64,000 nucleotides of DNA from Mesorhizobium sp. M4B.F.Ca.ET.058.02.1.1 (GCF_003952505.1 NZ_CP034450.1:5787001-5851000); one strand, 5' to 3'; positions 53,314 through 62,619 are shown, numbered from the stretch's first letter. The notes: generated from the sequence alone by a model not told the origin. Program-made: numbers and translations.

Positions 53314-54143
53314 ATGCCGAGAACAATCCGCTTGCTCGCCTCACAAGAGGTGGAAATGCTTGTCGACTGGGCCGCGGGCGAAGGCTGGAATCCAGGCTTT
53401 GGCGATGCCGCCGTGTTCCAGGCGGCAGATCCCGAAGGTTTCATCGGCGCCTTCGTCGACGGCGAGATGGTGGCCGGCATCTCGGCGGTTGCCTATGGCG
53501 ACCGCTTCGGCTTCATCGGCCTCTATATCTGCCGTCCCGACCGGCGCGGCGAGGGGCATGGCAGGGCGGTCTGGGACGCCGGCATGGCGCGGCTCGGCAA
53601 TCGCACGATCGGCCTCGACGGTGTCGTCGAGCAGCAGCCCAACTACCGGCGCATGGGATTTCAGCCCGTCTACGAGACGCTCCGCTACAGCGGCCATGCC
53701 GTGGGTCTGCCCGGGGCGGCGACATCCGGCCACCGACGCCCGATCGGCTTGCCGACGTCCTCGCCTATGACCGCGGCTGTTTCCCGGCGCCACGGCCGGC
53801 TTTTCTCGAAGGATGGCTGCAGCCGCCGCGCGTTGCCTTGCTGGCCATGAAAGCCGGCCGGATTTGCGGCTACGGCGTGGCGCGTCAGTGCCGGGAAGGT
53901 TTCAAGGTCGGGCCGCTGTTCGCCGACGATACCGAGACCGCGCTGCGGCTGCTGGCTGCGCTGGCCGACATGATGAGGGGCACGCTGCACATCGACGTGC
54001 CGGTGGCCAATGCGGATTTCACCGCAGCGCTTCGGGCCGCCGGCCTGTCGCCCGGCTTCAGCACGACCCGGATGTATCGGGGAGGCGTGCCGGCAAACGC
54101 GCAAGCCAGGGTCTTCGGCATAACCACGCTCGAGCTGGGCTGA
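53314..54143 (+). pseudogene. Two-domain GNAT acetyltransferase (frameshifted)
   Basis: The first frame encodes a GNAT N-acetyltransferase domain: IRLLASQEVEMLVDWAAGEG, with the acetyl-CoA-binding RPDRRGEGHGRAVWDAGM. After about 53709 the conserved sequence moves one frame over (RLADVLAYDRGCFPAPRPAF, ALLAMKAGRICGYGVARQCR) and continues to the stop at 54143. That part is a second GNAT-like C-terminal domain. Inserting one G in CTGCCCGG at 53707-53714 restores the frame. The ATG at 53314 is 5 bp after the racemase stop. It is the last gene of the operon. Confidence 0.85.
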
Positions 54144-54156
54144 CGCGGGGCGGCCG

Positions 54157-55089
54157 CTATCGCCGCGCCGAGCGCCGCAGCGCCTGGGGCGGCTGGCCGA
54201 AGCCGCGCATGAAGGCGCGGCGCATGCGGCCGGGATCGCCGAAACCGGTGGCGGCGGCGATGCGATCGAGAGAGGCGGAGCTGGTCTCCACCGCGGTTCG
54301 GGCGGTTTCCAGGCGCAGCCGCTCCACGGCCTTGGCAGGCGTAGTTCCCGTTTCTCCAGTGAAGGCACGGGCGAAGTGGCGCGGGCTCATGGCTGCGCGG
54401 TCGGCGAGAACCTCGACCGTCAGCGGCTCGGCGAGATGGTCCCGCATCCACTCAATCAAATCGGCGAAGCGGCCGGTGCGGCCGCCGAGCTCCACCAGCG
54501 AGGAAAACTGCGACTGGCCGGACCTGCGCTGGTGGACGACAAGCTGCTGCGCCGTGCGGCGCGCGACATCCTGGCCGAGATCGTCCTCGATGAGGGCGAG
54601 CGCGAGGTCGATGCCGGCGGAAATGCCGGCCGAGGTCCAGACATCGCCATCGTGAACGAAGATGCGGTCCGCATCGACGCTGATCCTCGGATAGCGGCGG
54701 GCGAAATCGTCCGTGCTTGCCCAATGCGTGGTGGCGCGGCGGCCGTTGAGCAGCCCCGCTTCCGCGAGCAGGTAGGCGCCCGAGCAGACGCTGGCGATCC
54801 GCCGCGCGCCGACGCGCTTCAGCCAGGCGGCGATCTGTTCGGCGGCAGCCAGGGAGCGCACGATCTCGCCGCCGGAAATGATGACCGTGTCGAAGCGCCC
54901 GTCGCGCAGAGGCGCCGTGGTGAGGCGGACGCCCGACGAGCTTTCGACCTCGCCGCCGCCCGGAGCCAGCATCGCCAGCTCGTAGCTTCCGGGGGCGAAA
55001 CGCCCGGCGATCTCGAAGGCGGCCGTCGGCCCCGCGGCATCGAGCAACTGGAAGCCCGGGTGGATAACGATCGCGACTGTCCGTTGCAT
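54157..55089 (-). CDS. GlxA family transcriptional regulator (DJ-1/PfpI plus AraC)
   Basis: A 310-residue regulator. The N-terminal DJ-1/PfpI-like domain has VAIVIHPGFQLLDAAGPTAA and the nucleophile-elbow Cys in ASVCSGAYLLAEAGLL. The C-terminal AraC HTH (about 215-305) has LTVEVLADRAAMSPRHFARA and the second HTH with FGDPGRMRRAFMRGFGQPPQ. The start ATG at 55089 is the first after the divergent promoter. It faces a DJ-1/PfpI gene across a 90-bp gap and may control it. Confidence 0.92.
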   Translation of the reverse strand: MQRTVAIVIHPGFQLLDAAGPTAAFEIAGRFAPGSYELAMLAPGGGEVESSSGVRLTTAPLRDGRFDTVIISGGEIVRSLAAAEQIAAWLKRVGARRIASVCSGAYLLAEAGLLNGRRATTHWASTDDFARRYPRISVDADRIFVHDGDVWTSAGISAGIDLALALIEDDLGQDVARRTAQQLVVHQRRSGQSQFSSLVELGGRTGRFADLIEWMRDHLAEPLTVEVLADRAAMSPRHFARAFTGETGTTPAKAVERLRLETARTAVETSSASLDRIAAATGFGDPGRMRRAFMRGFGQPPQALRRSARR

Positions 55090-55179
55090 GGCAGTTTTCG
55101 CACGATTTATGTCATTTCGGCCAAAGCCTAGCGCCTTTACACTTTCGGTCAACCTCTTCGGTCGAGCAGAGGATCCACC

Positions 55180-56283
55180 ATGCGCTTGCGGACTGTCTTG
55201 TGGGGCGGGCTGGGTATCTTTGTGCTTTTCCTGGCTCTCGGCGCGGGATGGCTGTTGTCGCTGCCGCCGACACCCGAAGCCATCGCCGCGCCGGCGATCG
55301 GCCGGCAAGAGGCGGACGCCACGATAGCGGCGCTGGGGCCGAAGCGGCAGCGGCCGCTGGTCGCCATCATCGGCATCAATGACGCCACCGAAACCACCGA
55401 CTATCTGATGCCCTACGGCATCCTGAAGCGCGCCGATGTGGCCGATGTGATGACGGTGGAGCCGGACGCGACGGTGGCGGCGTTCGATGCGCGGCATCCG
55501 CAAGGCGCCGACTACGTCATCGTTCCGGCGATGAGCCGCGACGACGATCCTGCGGTGCTTGAATGGATAAGGCGCCAGTCGGCCAAGGGCGCCATCGTCA
55601 TCGGCATCTGCGCCGGAGCCAAGGTCGTCGGCGCCAGCGGGTTGCTCGACGGCAAGCGGGCGACCACGCATTGGTACTCCGTGGGCGGGCTTCGCGATCG
55701 GCATCCCTCGATCCGCTATGTCGCCGACCGGCGCTTCGTGGTCGACCAGGGTGTGGCGACGACGACCGGGATCACTGCGTCGATGCCGATGATGCTGACC
55801 CTGATTGAGGCCATTGCCGGCAGGCAGAAGGCCGAAGCCGTCGCGACTGAGCTTGGACTGACCGGCTGGGATGCGCGCCATGCCAGCGCCGCCTTCAAGT
55901 TCACGCGCCCCTTCGCGTTGACGGCGATTCGCAGCACGCTTGCCTTCTGGGATCACGAGCAAATGGGTCTGGAACTGACGCCGGGCATGGACGAGGTGTC
56001 GCTCGCCCTTGTCGCGGATGCGTGGTCGCGCACCTACCGTTCGCGCGCCGTGACGGTTTCCGGGACGAATGAAGCCATCACGAGCCGCAACGGCATACGC
56101 TTCCTGCCCGACCAGGTGGCCGCCTCTTGGCCTTCGGAACGGCGGATCGCCAGCTTCGAGCATCAGCCACCGGTCGAGGCGCTGGACCAGACGCTGCGGA
56201 ACATCGCCGACCGCTACGGCACCGGCACGAAGGATTTCGTCGCCATGCAGCTCGAATATCCGAAGCAGGGAGCTTCGCAATAA
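55180..56283 (+). CDS. DJ-1/PfpI family protein with N-terminal membrane anchor
   Basis: A 367-residue protein. It has an N-terminal hydrophobic segment (about 6-28, VLWGGLGIFVLFLALGAGWL) that is either a signal anchor or a signal peptide. A DJ-1/PfpI domain follows with the Cys motif GICAGAKVVGASGLLDG and THW after it. The C-terminal 150 residues (LTGWDARHASAAFKFTRPFA) are less typical. Its DJ-1 domain resembles that of the divergent GlxA-type regulator. Enzyme activity is unknown. Confidence 0.82.
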   Translation: MRLRTVLWGGLGIFVLFLALGAGWLLSLPPTPEAIAAPAIGRQEADATIAALGPKRQRPLVAIIGINDATETTDYLMPYGILKRADVADVMTVEPDATVAAFDARHPQGADYVIVPAMSRDDDPAVLEWIRRQSAKGAIVIGICAGAKVVGASGLLDGKRATTHWYSVGGLRDRHPSIRYVADRRFVVDQGVATTTGITASMPMMLTLIEAIAGRQKAEAVATELGLTGWDARHASAAFKFTRPFALTAIRSTLAFWDHEQMGLELTPGMDEVSLALVADAWSRTYRSRAVTVSGTNEAITSRNGIRFLPDQVAASWPSERRIASFEHQPPVEALDQTLRNIADRYGTGTKDFVAMQLEYPKQGASQ

Positions 56284-56550
56284 AGGCGCTGGCGCCATGG
56301 TCAAAGCCTCGGACTTCGAACAGCCGCCGGCGGCGACGCGGAAGGGCCGTGGCGCTTCGGCCTGGCAAGCCGTGGCCCGTACGGGATGCCGTGTCCTTGC
56401 GTGACCAAAAGCCGATGGTTGTGCAAGGTTGTATTTCAGAAACGACTACAGAATTACCTTTTAAGGCGCAGAGATTGTTAATTTTTGCCAAGTAGCATAA
56501 GTACGAACGTGATGCTATCCAGCTAGTTTGGTAGTATTCCCGAGTCGATT

Positions 56551-57429
56551 ATGGATGGCGCACTTCCCTCCGATCTCAGCTGTCGACCAATTCGCGAGGG
56601 CGATTGGGATGGCGTGATCGGCTGCCTCCGCAGGGGCTTTCCGATGCGTCGCCGCAGGTACTGGGAACATGCGCTGACCCGTCTGTCGCAACGGCCCGCG
56701 ATCGACGACTGTCCGCGATACGGTTTCGCCCTGGAGAGTTCCGGCCGGATCGTCGGGGTCGTGCTCACCCTCTATTCCCGCTACCCGGGCCGGGAGGGCG
56801 ATGAAATCCGCTGCAACATCTCAAGCTGGTCGGTGGATAAGGCATTCCGCCCCTATGCCATGAAGCTGATCTGGCCGGTGCTCAGGCGACGGGATGTGAC
56901 CTACACCAACATTTCGCCGGCGCCTTCGACGTTGAATGCCAACAAGGCGCTCGGCTTTCGCCTCTTCGCCAGCGGCCAGTTCGCCTTCCTGCCGGCCTTG
57001 AGTTCGGCGCAGCCGTCATGCCGCGTGCTCGAGGTCCGCTCCGACCTCGCCGAAATGGCGATGCTGTCGGACAGCGAGAGATCCATCCTCGAGGATCATG
57101 CCGCGCTGGGCTGCCTGTCATTCGTCTGCATTCGCGACGGGGCGGCATACCCGCTGGTGCTGATGCCGCGCCGCATCCTGCACGGCCTGATCCCGTGCGC
57201 CCAAATCGTTTATTGCCGTTCGCTCGCGGATCTGAGCCGCGGCGCCGGCGCGCTGGGACGCTTTCTCCTGCGACACGGAATCCTGCTCTGCCTAGCCGAT
57301 GCGAACGGGCCGATCGCAGGCCTGTTCGGCCGCTACTTCGCGAACAAGGGGCTGAAATATTTCAAAGGGCCGAAACCGCCTTCGCCCGGTGACCTGACAT
57401 TCACCGAACTGGTGATATTCGGCCCCTGA
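56551..57429 (+). CDS. Putative acyltransferase (GNAT-like) at the EPS locus
   Basis: A 292-residue protein whose fold resembles a GNAT acyltransferase: IREGDWDGVIGCLRRGF and RIVGVVLTLYSRYPG match the N-terminal acetyl-CoA region. The rest is not characteristic. There is no signal or transmembrane segment. It stands in front of polysaccharide genes, so a role in decorating a glycan is possible. The upstream leader (about 56420-56545) is unusually AT-rich. Its start lacks a strong ribosome binding site. Confidence 0.6.
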   Translation: MDGALPSDLSCRPIREGDWDGVIGCLRRGFPMRRRRYWEHALTRLSQRPAIDDCPRYGFALESSGRIVGVVLTLYSRYPGREGDEIRCNISSWSVDKAFRPYAMKLIWPVLRRRDVTYTNISPAPSTLNANKALGFRLFASGQFAFLPALSSAQPSCRVLEVRSDLAEMAMLSDSERSILEDHAALGCLSFVCIRDGAAYPLVLMPRRILHGLIPCAQIVYCRSLADLSRGAGALGRFLLRHGILLCLADANGPIAGLFGRYFANKGLKYFKGPKPPSPGDLTFTELVIFGP

Positions 57430-57495
57430 ACCAGAGGGCGACGACAGGTCAGCAGCGCCGTCTTTCGTCGGCATTGCCTTTGTGCTCCCGAAAGT

Positions 57496-59025
57496 TCAGT
57501 CCTGCGGCCTGGCCCTTGCCGCCGCTACCTCGCGCCAGTGCGTTCCGAGCGAGACACCGACGAGCAGCAGGCAGAAGCTGAGCGCGAGCGGAGAGTAGAA
57601 CGCCTCTTCCTGCAGCACGGCATTGGCCGAGATGGTGACGATGCCGACAAAGGCGAACAGGAAATCCGGGTCGCCGGTCTCGATCAGCTGCCGCCGGGCG
57701 GCCACGGCGAGCGCCGCCAGGAAGCCGAAGAAGATGAAGCTGCCCACGCCCATCTGGTAGAGCATGACGCCGACGGCGCTCTCGACGGGAACCGAGGCGA
57801 CGCCCTCGGCCTGGGCGGTCGCCCAGCTGAGATTGAGGCTGGTGCTCGACAAATTGCCGCCAAATCCCAATCCTTGCCCAAGCGGGTTGGCCAGGAAGTC
57901 GCGCAAACCGGCGGTCAGGCCAAGCACGTGGTAGTCGCCATGCGTGGCGCCATAGGCGATCGCGGCCGTCGTCCAGGCTGCTGCCAGAGCCAGGGCGACC
58001 GCGAGCGTCAGGCGGGCGCGGGGAGGGCGGTAGATGATGCGCATGGCGAGTGCGATGAGCAAAAGGAACGTGGCGCCCTTGGAGCCGATGACCAGAAGCA
58101 GCGGTAGGGCGGCGATGGGCAGCAGCCAGCGGCCCCTGAACAGGAGCCAGGCCGAGATGATGCTGAGCGCGTAGGCGTAGCTGATCGAATGGAAATTCGG
58201 GCCGCCGATGCGGAAGACACTGGGCAGGATGTCGTTGAAGAACGGCGTGTTGAAGAAGGTCGTCGTCATCACGTCCTGCAGGCCACGGAAAACGAAGCCC
58301 GTTTCCTTGAGCGACTTCTCCCAGACGCCGGTCTCGATTTGCCGGGCGATGTTGCGCTGGATGTAGAGGTCGCCATGGAACAGGCTGAGGAAATCCATCG
58401 TGAAGGTCAGCTCCACATAGCCGTAGATGACGGCGCCGGCGCCGAGCCAGAACATGCTCTTGCGCAGGTCGACCGGATAGAGGCTGGCGGCGAGAACCGC
58501 GATGTGGAAGCAGGCGAGCGGCGTGATCGTGTTGCGGAAATAAACGACCGCATCCTTGGGCTGGCCGTGCACGATCCCCAAAGCAAGATAGAAACAGATC
58601 GTCCCGCACAGAACGATGCTCAGCAGCAGCCAGAAGCGCAATTCGGTCAGGGCGCGCACGCGCTGCTGGAACGACGCGGCAAGGAAGATGCAGAAGGCGG
58701 TCATCAGGATGACGAAGTTGGTGCCGCGCAGCGCGTCGAACGTATCGTTGTCGGGGATGTAAGGGGTGTACCAGGTCACCACGAGGTTCTGGTAGAGGAA
58801 GGCGCAGATGATCAGGACGGGGACGCCCGCGGGCATGGCGTTGGCCACGATCAGCGTCAGCAGGAAGGTCGCCGCGATGCCGAACGGCGTCCAGACGGCA
58901 AAGGCCGAAACCGTCAAGGCAACGAGGGTAAGCGACACGCAGACATGCAGCAGCGCGTCGCCGCGCGGCGCCTCAAAGCTCGACGCGTCCAGGCCGACCG
59001 GCGGATATGTCCCGGTGACGCTCAT
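57496..59025 (-). CDS. O-antigen ligase/Wzy-like polysaccharide membrane protein
   Basis: A 509-residue membrane protein with about 10-12 hydrophobic helices and a large central loop (about residues 220-300, FTMDFLSLFHGDLYIQRNIA). This layout is typical of Wzy polymerases and WaaL-type ligases, which are poorly conserved in sequence. Near the C-terminal part ATAQAEGVASVPVESAVGVM may be functional. It lies with the GH5, chain-length and flippase genes, so it probably polymerises or ligates an exopolysaccharide. Confidence 0.75.
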   Translation of the reverse strand: MSVTGTYPPVGLDASSFEAPRGDALLHVCVSLTLVALTVSAFAVWTPFGIAATFLLTLIVANAMPAGVPVLIICAFLYQNLVVTWYTPYIPDNDTFDALRGTNFVILMTAFCIFLAASFQQRVRALTELRFWLLLSIVLCGTICFYLALGIVHGQPKDAVVYFRNTITPLACFHIAVLAASLYPVDLRKSMFWLGAGAVIYGYVELTFTMDFLSLFHGDLYIQRNIARQIETGVWEKSLKETGFVFRGLQDVMTTTFFNTPFFNDILPSVFRIGGPNFHSISYAYALSIISAWLLFRGRWLLPIAALPLLLVIGSKGATFLLLIALAMRIIYRPPRARLTLAVALALAAAWTTAAIAYGATHGDYHVLGLTAGLRDFLANPLGQGLGFGGNLSSTSLNLSWATAQAEGVASVPVESAVGVMLYQMGVGSFIFFGFLAALAVAARRQLIETGDPDFLFAFVGIVTISANAVLQEEAFYSPLALSFCLLLVGVSLGTHWREVAAARARPQD

Positions 59026-59085
59026 TGCCGGTCGGCCTTGACCGTCGCAGGCATCGGCGCCCGGATGTGCTGAGCCTTGTCCATG

Positions 59086-60222
59086 TCAGTCCTCGCCGTC
59101 GCTGCCCAGCAGGGCGGCGATCATCGAGCTGTCGAACCCTTCCGCGCTCTGCCTGTTGGCGATGAAGCCGAAGCCCTGGTCGAGCTCCCAATGGGACCAG
59201 CCGATCTGGTTGGCCTCGGCCGCCCTGCGCACGGCGCGAACCCAGCGCGCGCGGCTGTCGGCATCGACGCAGAAATTGAGCACGCCGAACTCGTTCAGCA
59301 TGACCGGGCAGTGCTGGGCCGCCGACCAGCGGCCGAGCCCGGCGAAGTCCGACGCAATCCGCGCTTCGCCCCACGGCCTCGACAGTTCCTGCTCCAGAAG
59401 GGAGGCAGCCTCCTCGTCGCCCGCCGCCTGGAGTTTGGAGACAAGCGCCCGGACCGGCGGCGAGTCCTTCGTCGCAGGAAAGGGCAGGTTGGCGAGACGG
59501 GCGAGCGGCGATCGATCCCAGGTCTCGCATTGATGCGTGAAGGCCATAGGCGCGTAGTAGTGGATGGCGGCGATCTGCCTGTCGTCGGCCAGCGGCGGGG
59601 TGTCGCCGATCTCCCAAATGCCCTGGAAGCGCGCCGGCCCCCAGACCATCGCGTGCAGCGGACATTTGGCGCGCAAGGTTGCGGCAAGGTGTTCGCGCAG
59701 CGCGAGCCAGTCGCTCCGCTCCATCGGCGGTTCGTTGAGCAGCTCCGGATAGACCGAGTCCTCCGGCAGGTCGGCAATGACGACGCGGAGCGCCGTCCAG
59801 GCTTGAACCACGCGTTCGGCCGCGCTTGCCGGATCGCGCTCGAACGCGGCGCGCAGATCACCCGAAGGATGCATGTCCACCAGCACCGCGAAGCCCAGCC
59901 CGACAAGCTCGGCCACGCCACGCTGAATGGCGCGTAATGCCGCCCTGTTGCCATCCGCGACGAGATCGCCATTCACCGGCAACCGGATCGTTTCGAACCC
60001 AGTTTGACGAAGCTTCTCCAGAACGGCCGGGGTAGGGGCGCTCCCGCCTTCTCGTTCGAACCATCCGGGGAGGTTGAAGCCATGCGAGGGAACGGCGCGC
60101 TTGTTCGCCGCCGGCAGCGTGGCGGAGACGGAAAAAGGCAAGGCTGTAAGCAGTGCGCCGCCGGTCAGGGCAAGCGCACGCCGCCGCGACAGCGCCGGCA
60201 AAGCCTGCTCCGGCGCCCGCAT
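59086..60222 (-). CDS. Glycoside hydrolase family 5, Tat-type signal
   Basis: A 378-residue GH5 (cellulase-like) enzyme. A twin-arginine-like signal is present (SRRRALALTGGALLTA, residues 12-27). The TIM-barrel motifs are ETIRLPVNGDL, the acid/base E164 in ELLNEPP, HYYAPMAF and the nucleophile E311 in VMLNEFGV. It could cleave cellulose-like or other beta-glucans, or trim the locus polysaccharide. It is 4 bp downstream of the chain-length protein gene, so it belongs to the same operon. Confidence 0.9.
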   Translation of the reverse strand: MRAPEQALPALSRRRALALTGGALLTALPFSVSATLPAANKRAVPSHGFNLPGWFEREGGSAPTPAVLEKLRQTGFETIRLPVNGDLVADGNRAALRAIQRGVAELVGLGFAVLVDMHPSGDLRAAFERDPASAAERVVQAWTALRVVIADLPEDSVYPELLNEPPMERSDWLALREHLAATLRAKCPLHAMVWGPARFQGIWEIGDTPPLADDRQIAAIHYYAPMAFTHQCETWDRSPLARLANLPFPATKDSPPVRALVSKLQAAGDEEAASLLEQELSRPWGEARIASDFAGLGRWSAAQHCPVMLNEFGVLNFCVDADSRARWVRAVRRAAEANQIGWSHWELDQGFGFIANRQSAEGFDSSMIAALLGSDGED

Positions 60223-60225
60223 GGA

Positions 60226-62379
60226 TCAGGTCCTCGCAACGGCGCCGCGGCGCCAGTCGCCGGCCTTCGACGGGACGTCGTGCGGGGTCTTGCCGGGCTG
60301 GGCGCTGTCCTGCGCGATCACCAGCGTGGCGCTGCGTTCGACCTGGCCAGCGCCGAGATGCCGCTCGATCAGATCGGCGGCGTCGGATGCCCTTTCGGAC
60401 CGGTTCAACGCGAACAGCGTGAGATCGGCCTTGGCAAAAAGCTCCGGGTCCCAACCTTCTTCGCCAAGCGATGGGGCGACCACGAGCACGAAATCGAAGG
60501 CGTTGCCGGCTTCGGCAAGAATGCTGCGCAAGCTGTTGCGATCGCGCGATTGCTGACCCTGTCCGGCCGCCCCACCGGCTGCAACCGTACGCAGGCCGCT
60601 GGCGCCGTCGATGAACAGGCCGGAGCCGTACCCGGCGCGATGCGGCAGGTCTCCGACTTCAACCACGAGCACATTCTGTTCGGCTCGCTGCAGGCCGATC
60701 CCGACCATCGCGCCGGCGAGCCGTGCCTCGGCGCTGCTTTGCATCGAGGACACCAGCAACACAAAGGGTTTGGGGTGGTCGCTCAGGCGTCCGAGGATCT
60801 GCCGCATCAGTCTCAGCACGGCCAGCGACAGTGTTTCGTTGCCGGTCTCGAACAGCGACTTCCTCATCGCCTTGATATTTGCAAGCGCCGCGCCCCCGGC
60901 GACCCCGGGCAAGCGGTATTCGCCGAAATCGGCCGGCACGGGCAACGATCGGGGCTTGGCCTGCGGGCCATCCTTGGCTGGATCGACCGCCTGCGGAGCG
61001 TCCCGCCATTGGCTCGACGGATCATCCTCCGGCCGACCGACCGGGCCCAGCATCAGCGCGAGGCCGCATCCGGCCATGAGGCCGAGAAAGACGCTCACCG
61101 GCAGCAGCAGGGCCGGCTTTGGCCAGGTCGGCTGCAGCGGCGGCGCGGCGGCACCGATGGTGCGTGCCTCGGACGTCTGGACGCCCTGCAACTGCGATGT
61201 TTCCTGCGCGCGTTTCAGGAAGTCGTCGAGCACGGTGCGGGCGGCCTGAGCTTTCGAATCGAGTTGCCTTAACTGCACCTGCGCCAGGCTCGAGTCCTGG
61301 GACTGCTGGCGCAGGGCTTCGAGCTTGTCCTGCAGCTTTCCGGCATTCTGGACGGCGAGATCGTAATTGGCCTTCAGCTGCTGCCTGATCCGCATCGCCT
61401 CACCGGCCATAAGCCGGTTGATGCGGTCCAGTTCGGACCTCAGCCGGCCGATCGCCGGATGGCGCGGCCCGTACATGGTTTCCAGATTTGCGAGCTCGGT
61501 GGCGCGCTGGTTGTAATCGTCGCGCAGATTGGCGGCCGCGTTGGAGGAGAGTATTTCCGACAGCTTGGCCAGGCCGGCAGCGGAGGTGCCAGCTGCCAAG
61601 GCCTGATTGTATCTGTCCTTGGCCTTGTCGGCATCGCCCTGCGCGGCAATCAGCTGCGTCGTCAGCTGGTCGAGCTGCGATTGCAGCGTGCCGCCATCGG
61701 TCGGGTCAACGATCCTGTGCTGCGATTTGAAATCCTCGACCGCGCGCTCGGCGTCGCTGACGTCCTTCTGCAGGCCTTTGATCCTGTCGTTGAGAAGGGA
61801 ATTCACATCGTCATTGGCGGTTTCCCGCTCGCCGGCCAGGCTCGCCTTGTAACGGTCGACGATGGCGTTGGCGATGCGGGCCGCCTTCTCCGGCGACGGC
61901 GAGGTGAAGGAGACGTTGATGACATAGGTCAGCCCTTCGCGCTCGACCGATACCGCCTTCTGGAAACGCTTGAAGGCCGCGTCCTGCGGGGTACCTCCGC
62001 CGAACAGGGACATGACGCGCGATATCAGGCCGCGGGACGAGAATTCGGGATCGTTCCGGAGCTTCTGGCTGTCGAAGACGGTGCCCAGCAGGTCCTGCGA
62101 TTCGATGACGAAGACCTGGCTCGCGATGGCTGCGCTGTCGGCCCCGATGCCCGGAAGGACGTTGTTGAAGTTGGTCGCGCGCGCGTCGCGCGGATCGATC
62201 AGGATCGAGGCGGTCGCGGTGTAGCTGGGACTGGTCACGGCAAGGTAGAGCACCGCCAGAAGCAGCGCCGCGCCGGTGAAGGCAAGCACCAGCAGTCGGC
62301 GCCCCCAAAGAATGGCCCACAACGGTCCGATATCGAACAATGGCGGAAGAGCGCGATCGTCGATCCTGGCTGGCTTCAT
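60226..62379 (-). CDS. Wzz/GumC-type exopolysaccharide chain-length protein with degenerate kinase domain
   Basis: A 717-residue inner-membrane co-polymerase. There is a transmembrane helix at about 28-48. A periplasmic Wzz domain with long coiled coils (about 180-400) follows, then the GPRHPAIGRLRSELDRI motif, a second helix at about 422-444, and a cytoplasmic BY-kinase-like domain (about 500-717). In that domain the Walker A position reads VSSMQSSAEARLAG, with no GK[ST], and no Tyr-rich tail is seen, so it is probably not an active tyrosine kinase. The ATG at 62379 has a good AGGGGAAAGG site. It controls chain length or export. Confidence 0.88.
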   Translation of the reverse strand: MKPARIDDRALPPLFDIGPLWAILWGRRLLVLAFTGAALLLAVLYLAVTSPSYTATASILIDPRDARATNFNNVLPGIGADSAAIASQVFVIESQDLLGTVFDSQKLRNDPEFSSRGLISRVMSLFGGGTPQDAAFKRFQKAVSVEREGLTYVINVSFTSPSPEKAARIANAIVDRYKASLAGERETANDDVNSLLNDRIKGLQKDVSDAERAVEDFKSQHRIVDPTDGGTLQSQLDQLTTQLIAAQGDADKAKDRYNQALAAGTSAAGLAKLSEILSSNAAANLRDDYNQRATELANLETMYGPRHPAIGRLRSELDRINRLMAGEAMRIRQQLKANYDLAVQNAGKLQDKLEALRQQSQDSSLAQVQLRQLDSKAQAARTVLDDFLKRAQETSQLQGVQTSEARTIGAAAPPLQPTWPKPALLLPVSVFLGLMAGCGLALMLGPVGRPEDDPSSQWRDAPQAVDPAKDGPQAKPRSLPVPADFGEYRLPGVAGGAALANIKAMRKSLFETGNETLSLAVLRLMRQILGRLSDHPKPFVLLVSSMQSSAEARLAGAMVGIGLQRAEQNVLVVEVGDLPHRAGYGSGLFIDGASGLRTVAAGGAAGQGQQSRDRNSLRSILAEAGNAFDFVLVVAPSLGEEGWDPELFAKADLTLFALNRSERASDAADLIERHLGAGQVERSATLVIAQDSAQPGKTPHDVPSKAGDWRRGAVART

Positions 62380-62619
62380 TACCTTTCCCCTGCAGAGCCG
62401 GCGTACCGACGCCACTCTACACGGTCCAGTATTCAGGATTAACGTTAGCCTTTCGTTAAGGTTACTGAGGTGCTTACGCGATTCATTTCGCGGTAACAGT
62501 AACCATGCAGAGCGTTCGCGCTGGCGCAATTGCCGGCTTTTGCTCTATTCAGGGGCAGGTTTCAGCGTCGGCTCGCCTGCCGCGGGGGTTAGGCCAGTTG
62601 ATTGCTACAGGGGCCGACG
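62380..62619. promoter_or_regulatory. Divergent EPS promoter region with nested dyads
   Basis: This 240-bp gap separates the chain-length gene from the flippase. It holds nested inverted repeats. The outer arms are GGTTACTG (62460-62467) and CAGTAACC (62497-62504); inside lie TTACGCGA and TCGCGGTAA with one extra base. Nearby AACGTT...CGTT repeats at 62441-62457 add to the structure. It is a good candidate regulator site for the exopolysaccharide genes. Confidence 0.5.

Noticed and set aside
54157-56304. A 715-codon extension of the AraC regulator
   Set aside because: The extra N-terminal part is antisense to the DJ-1/PfpI gene; the ATG at 55089 gives a normal GlxA-type length.
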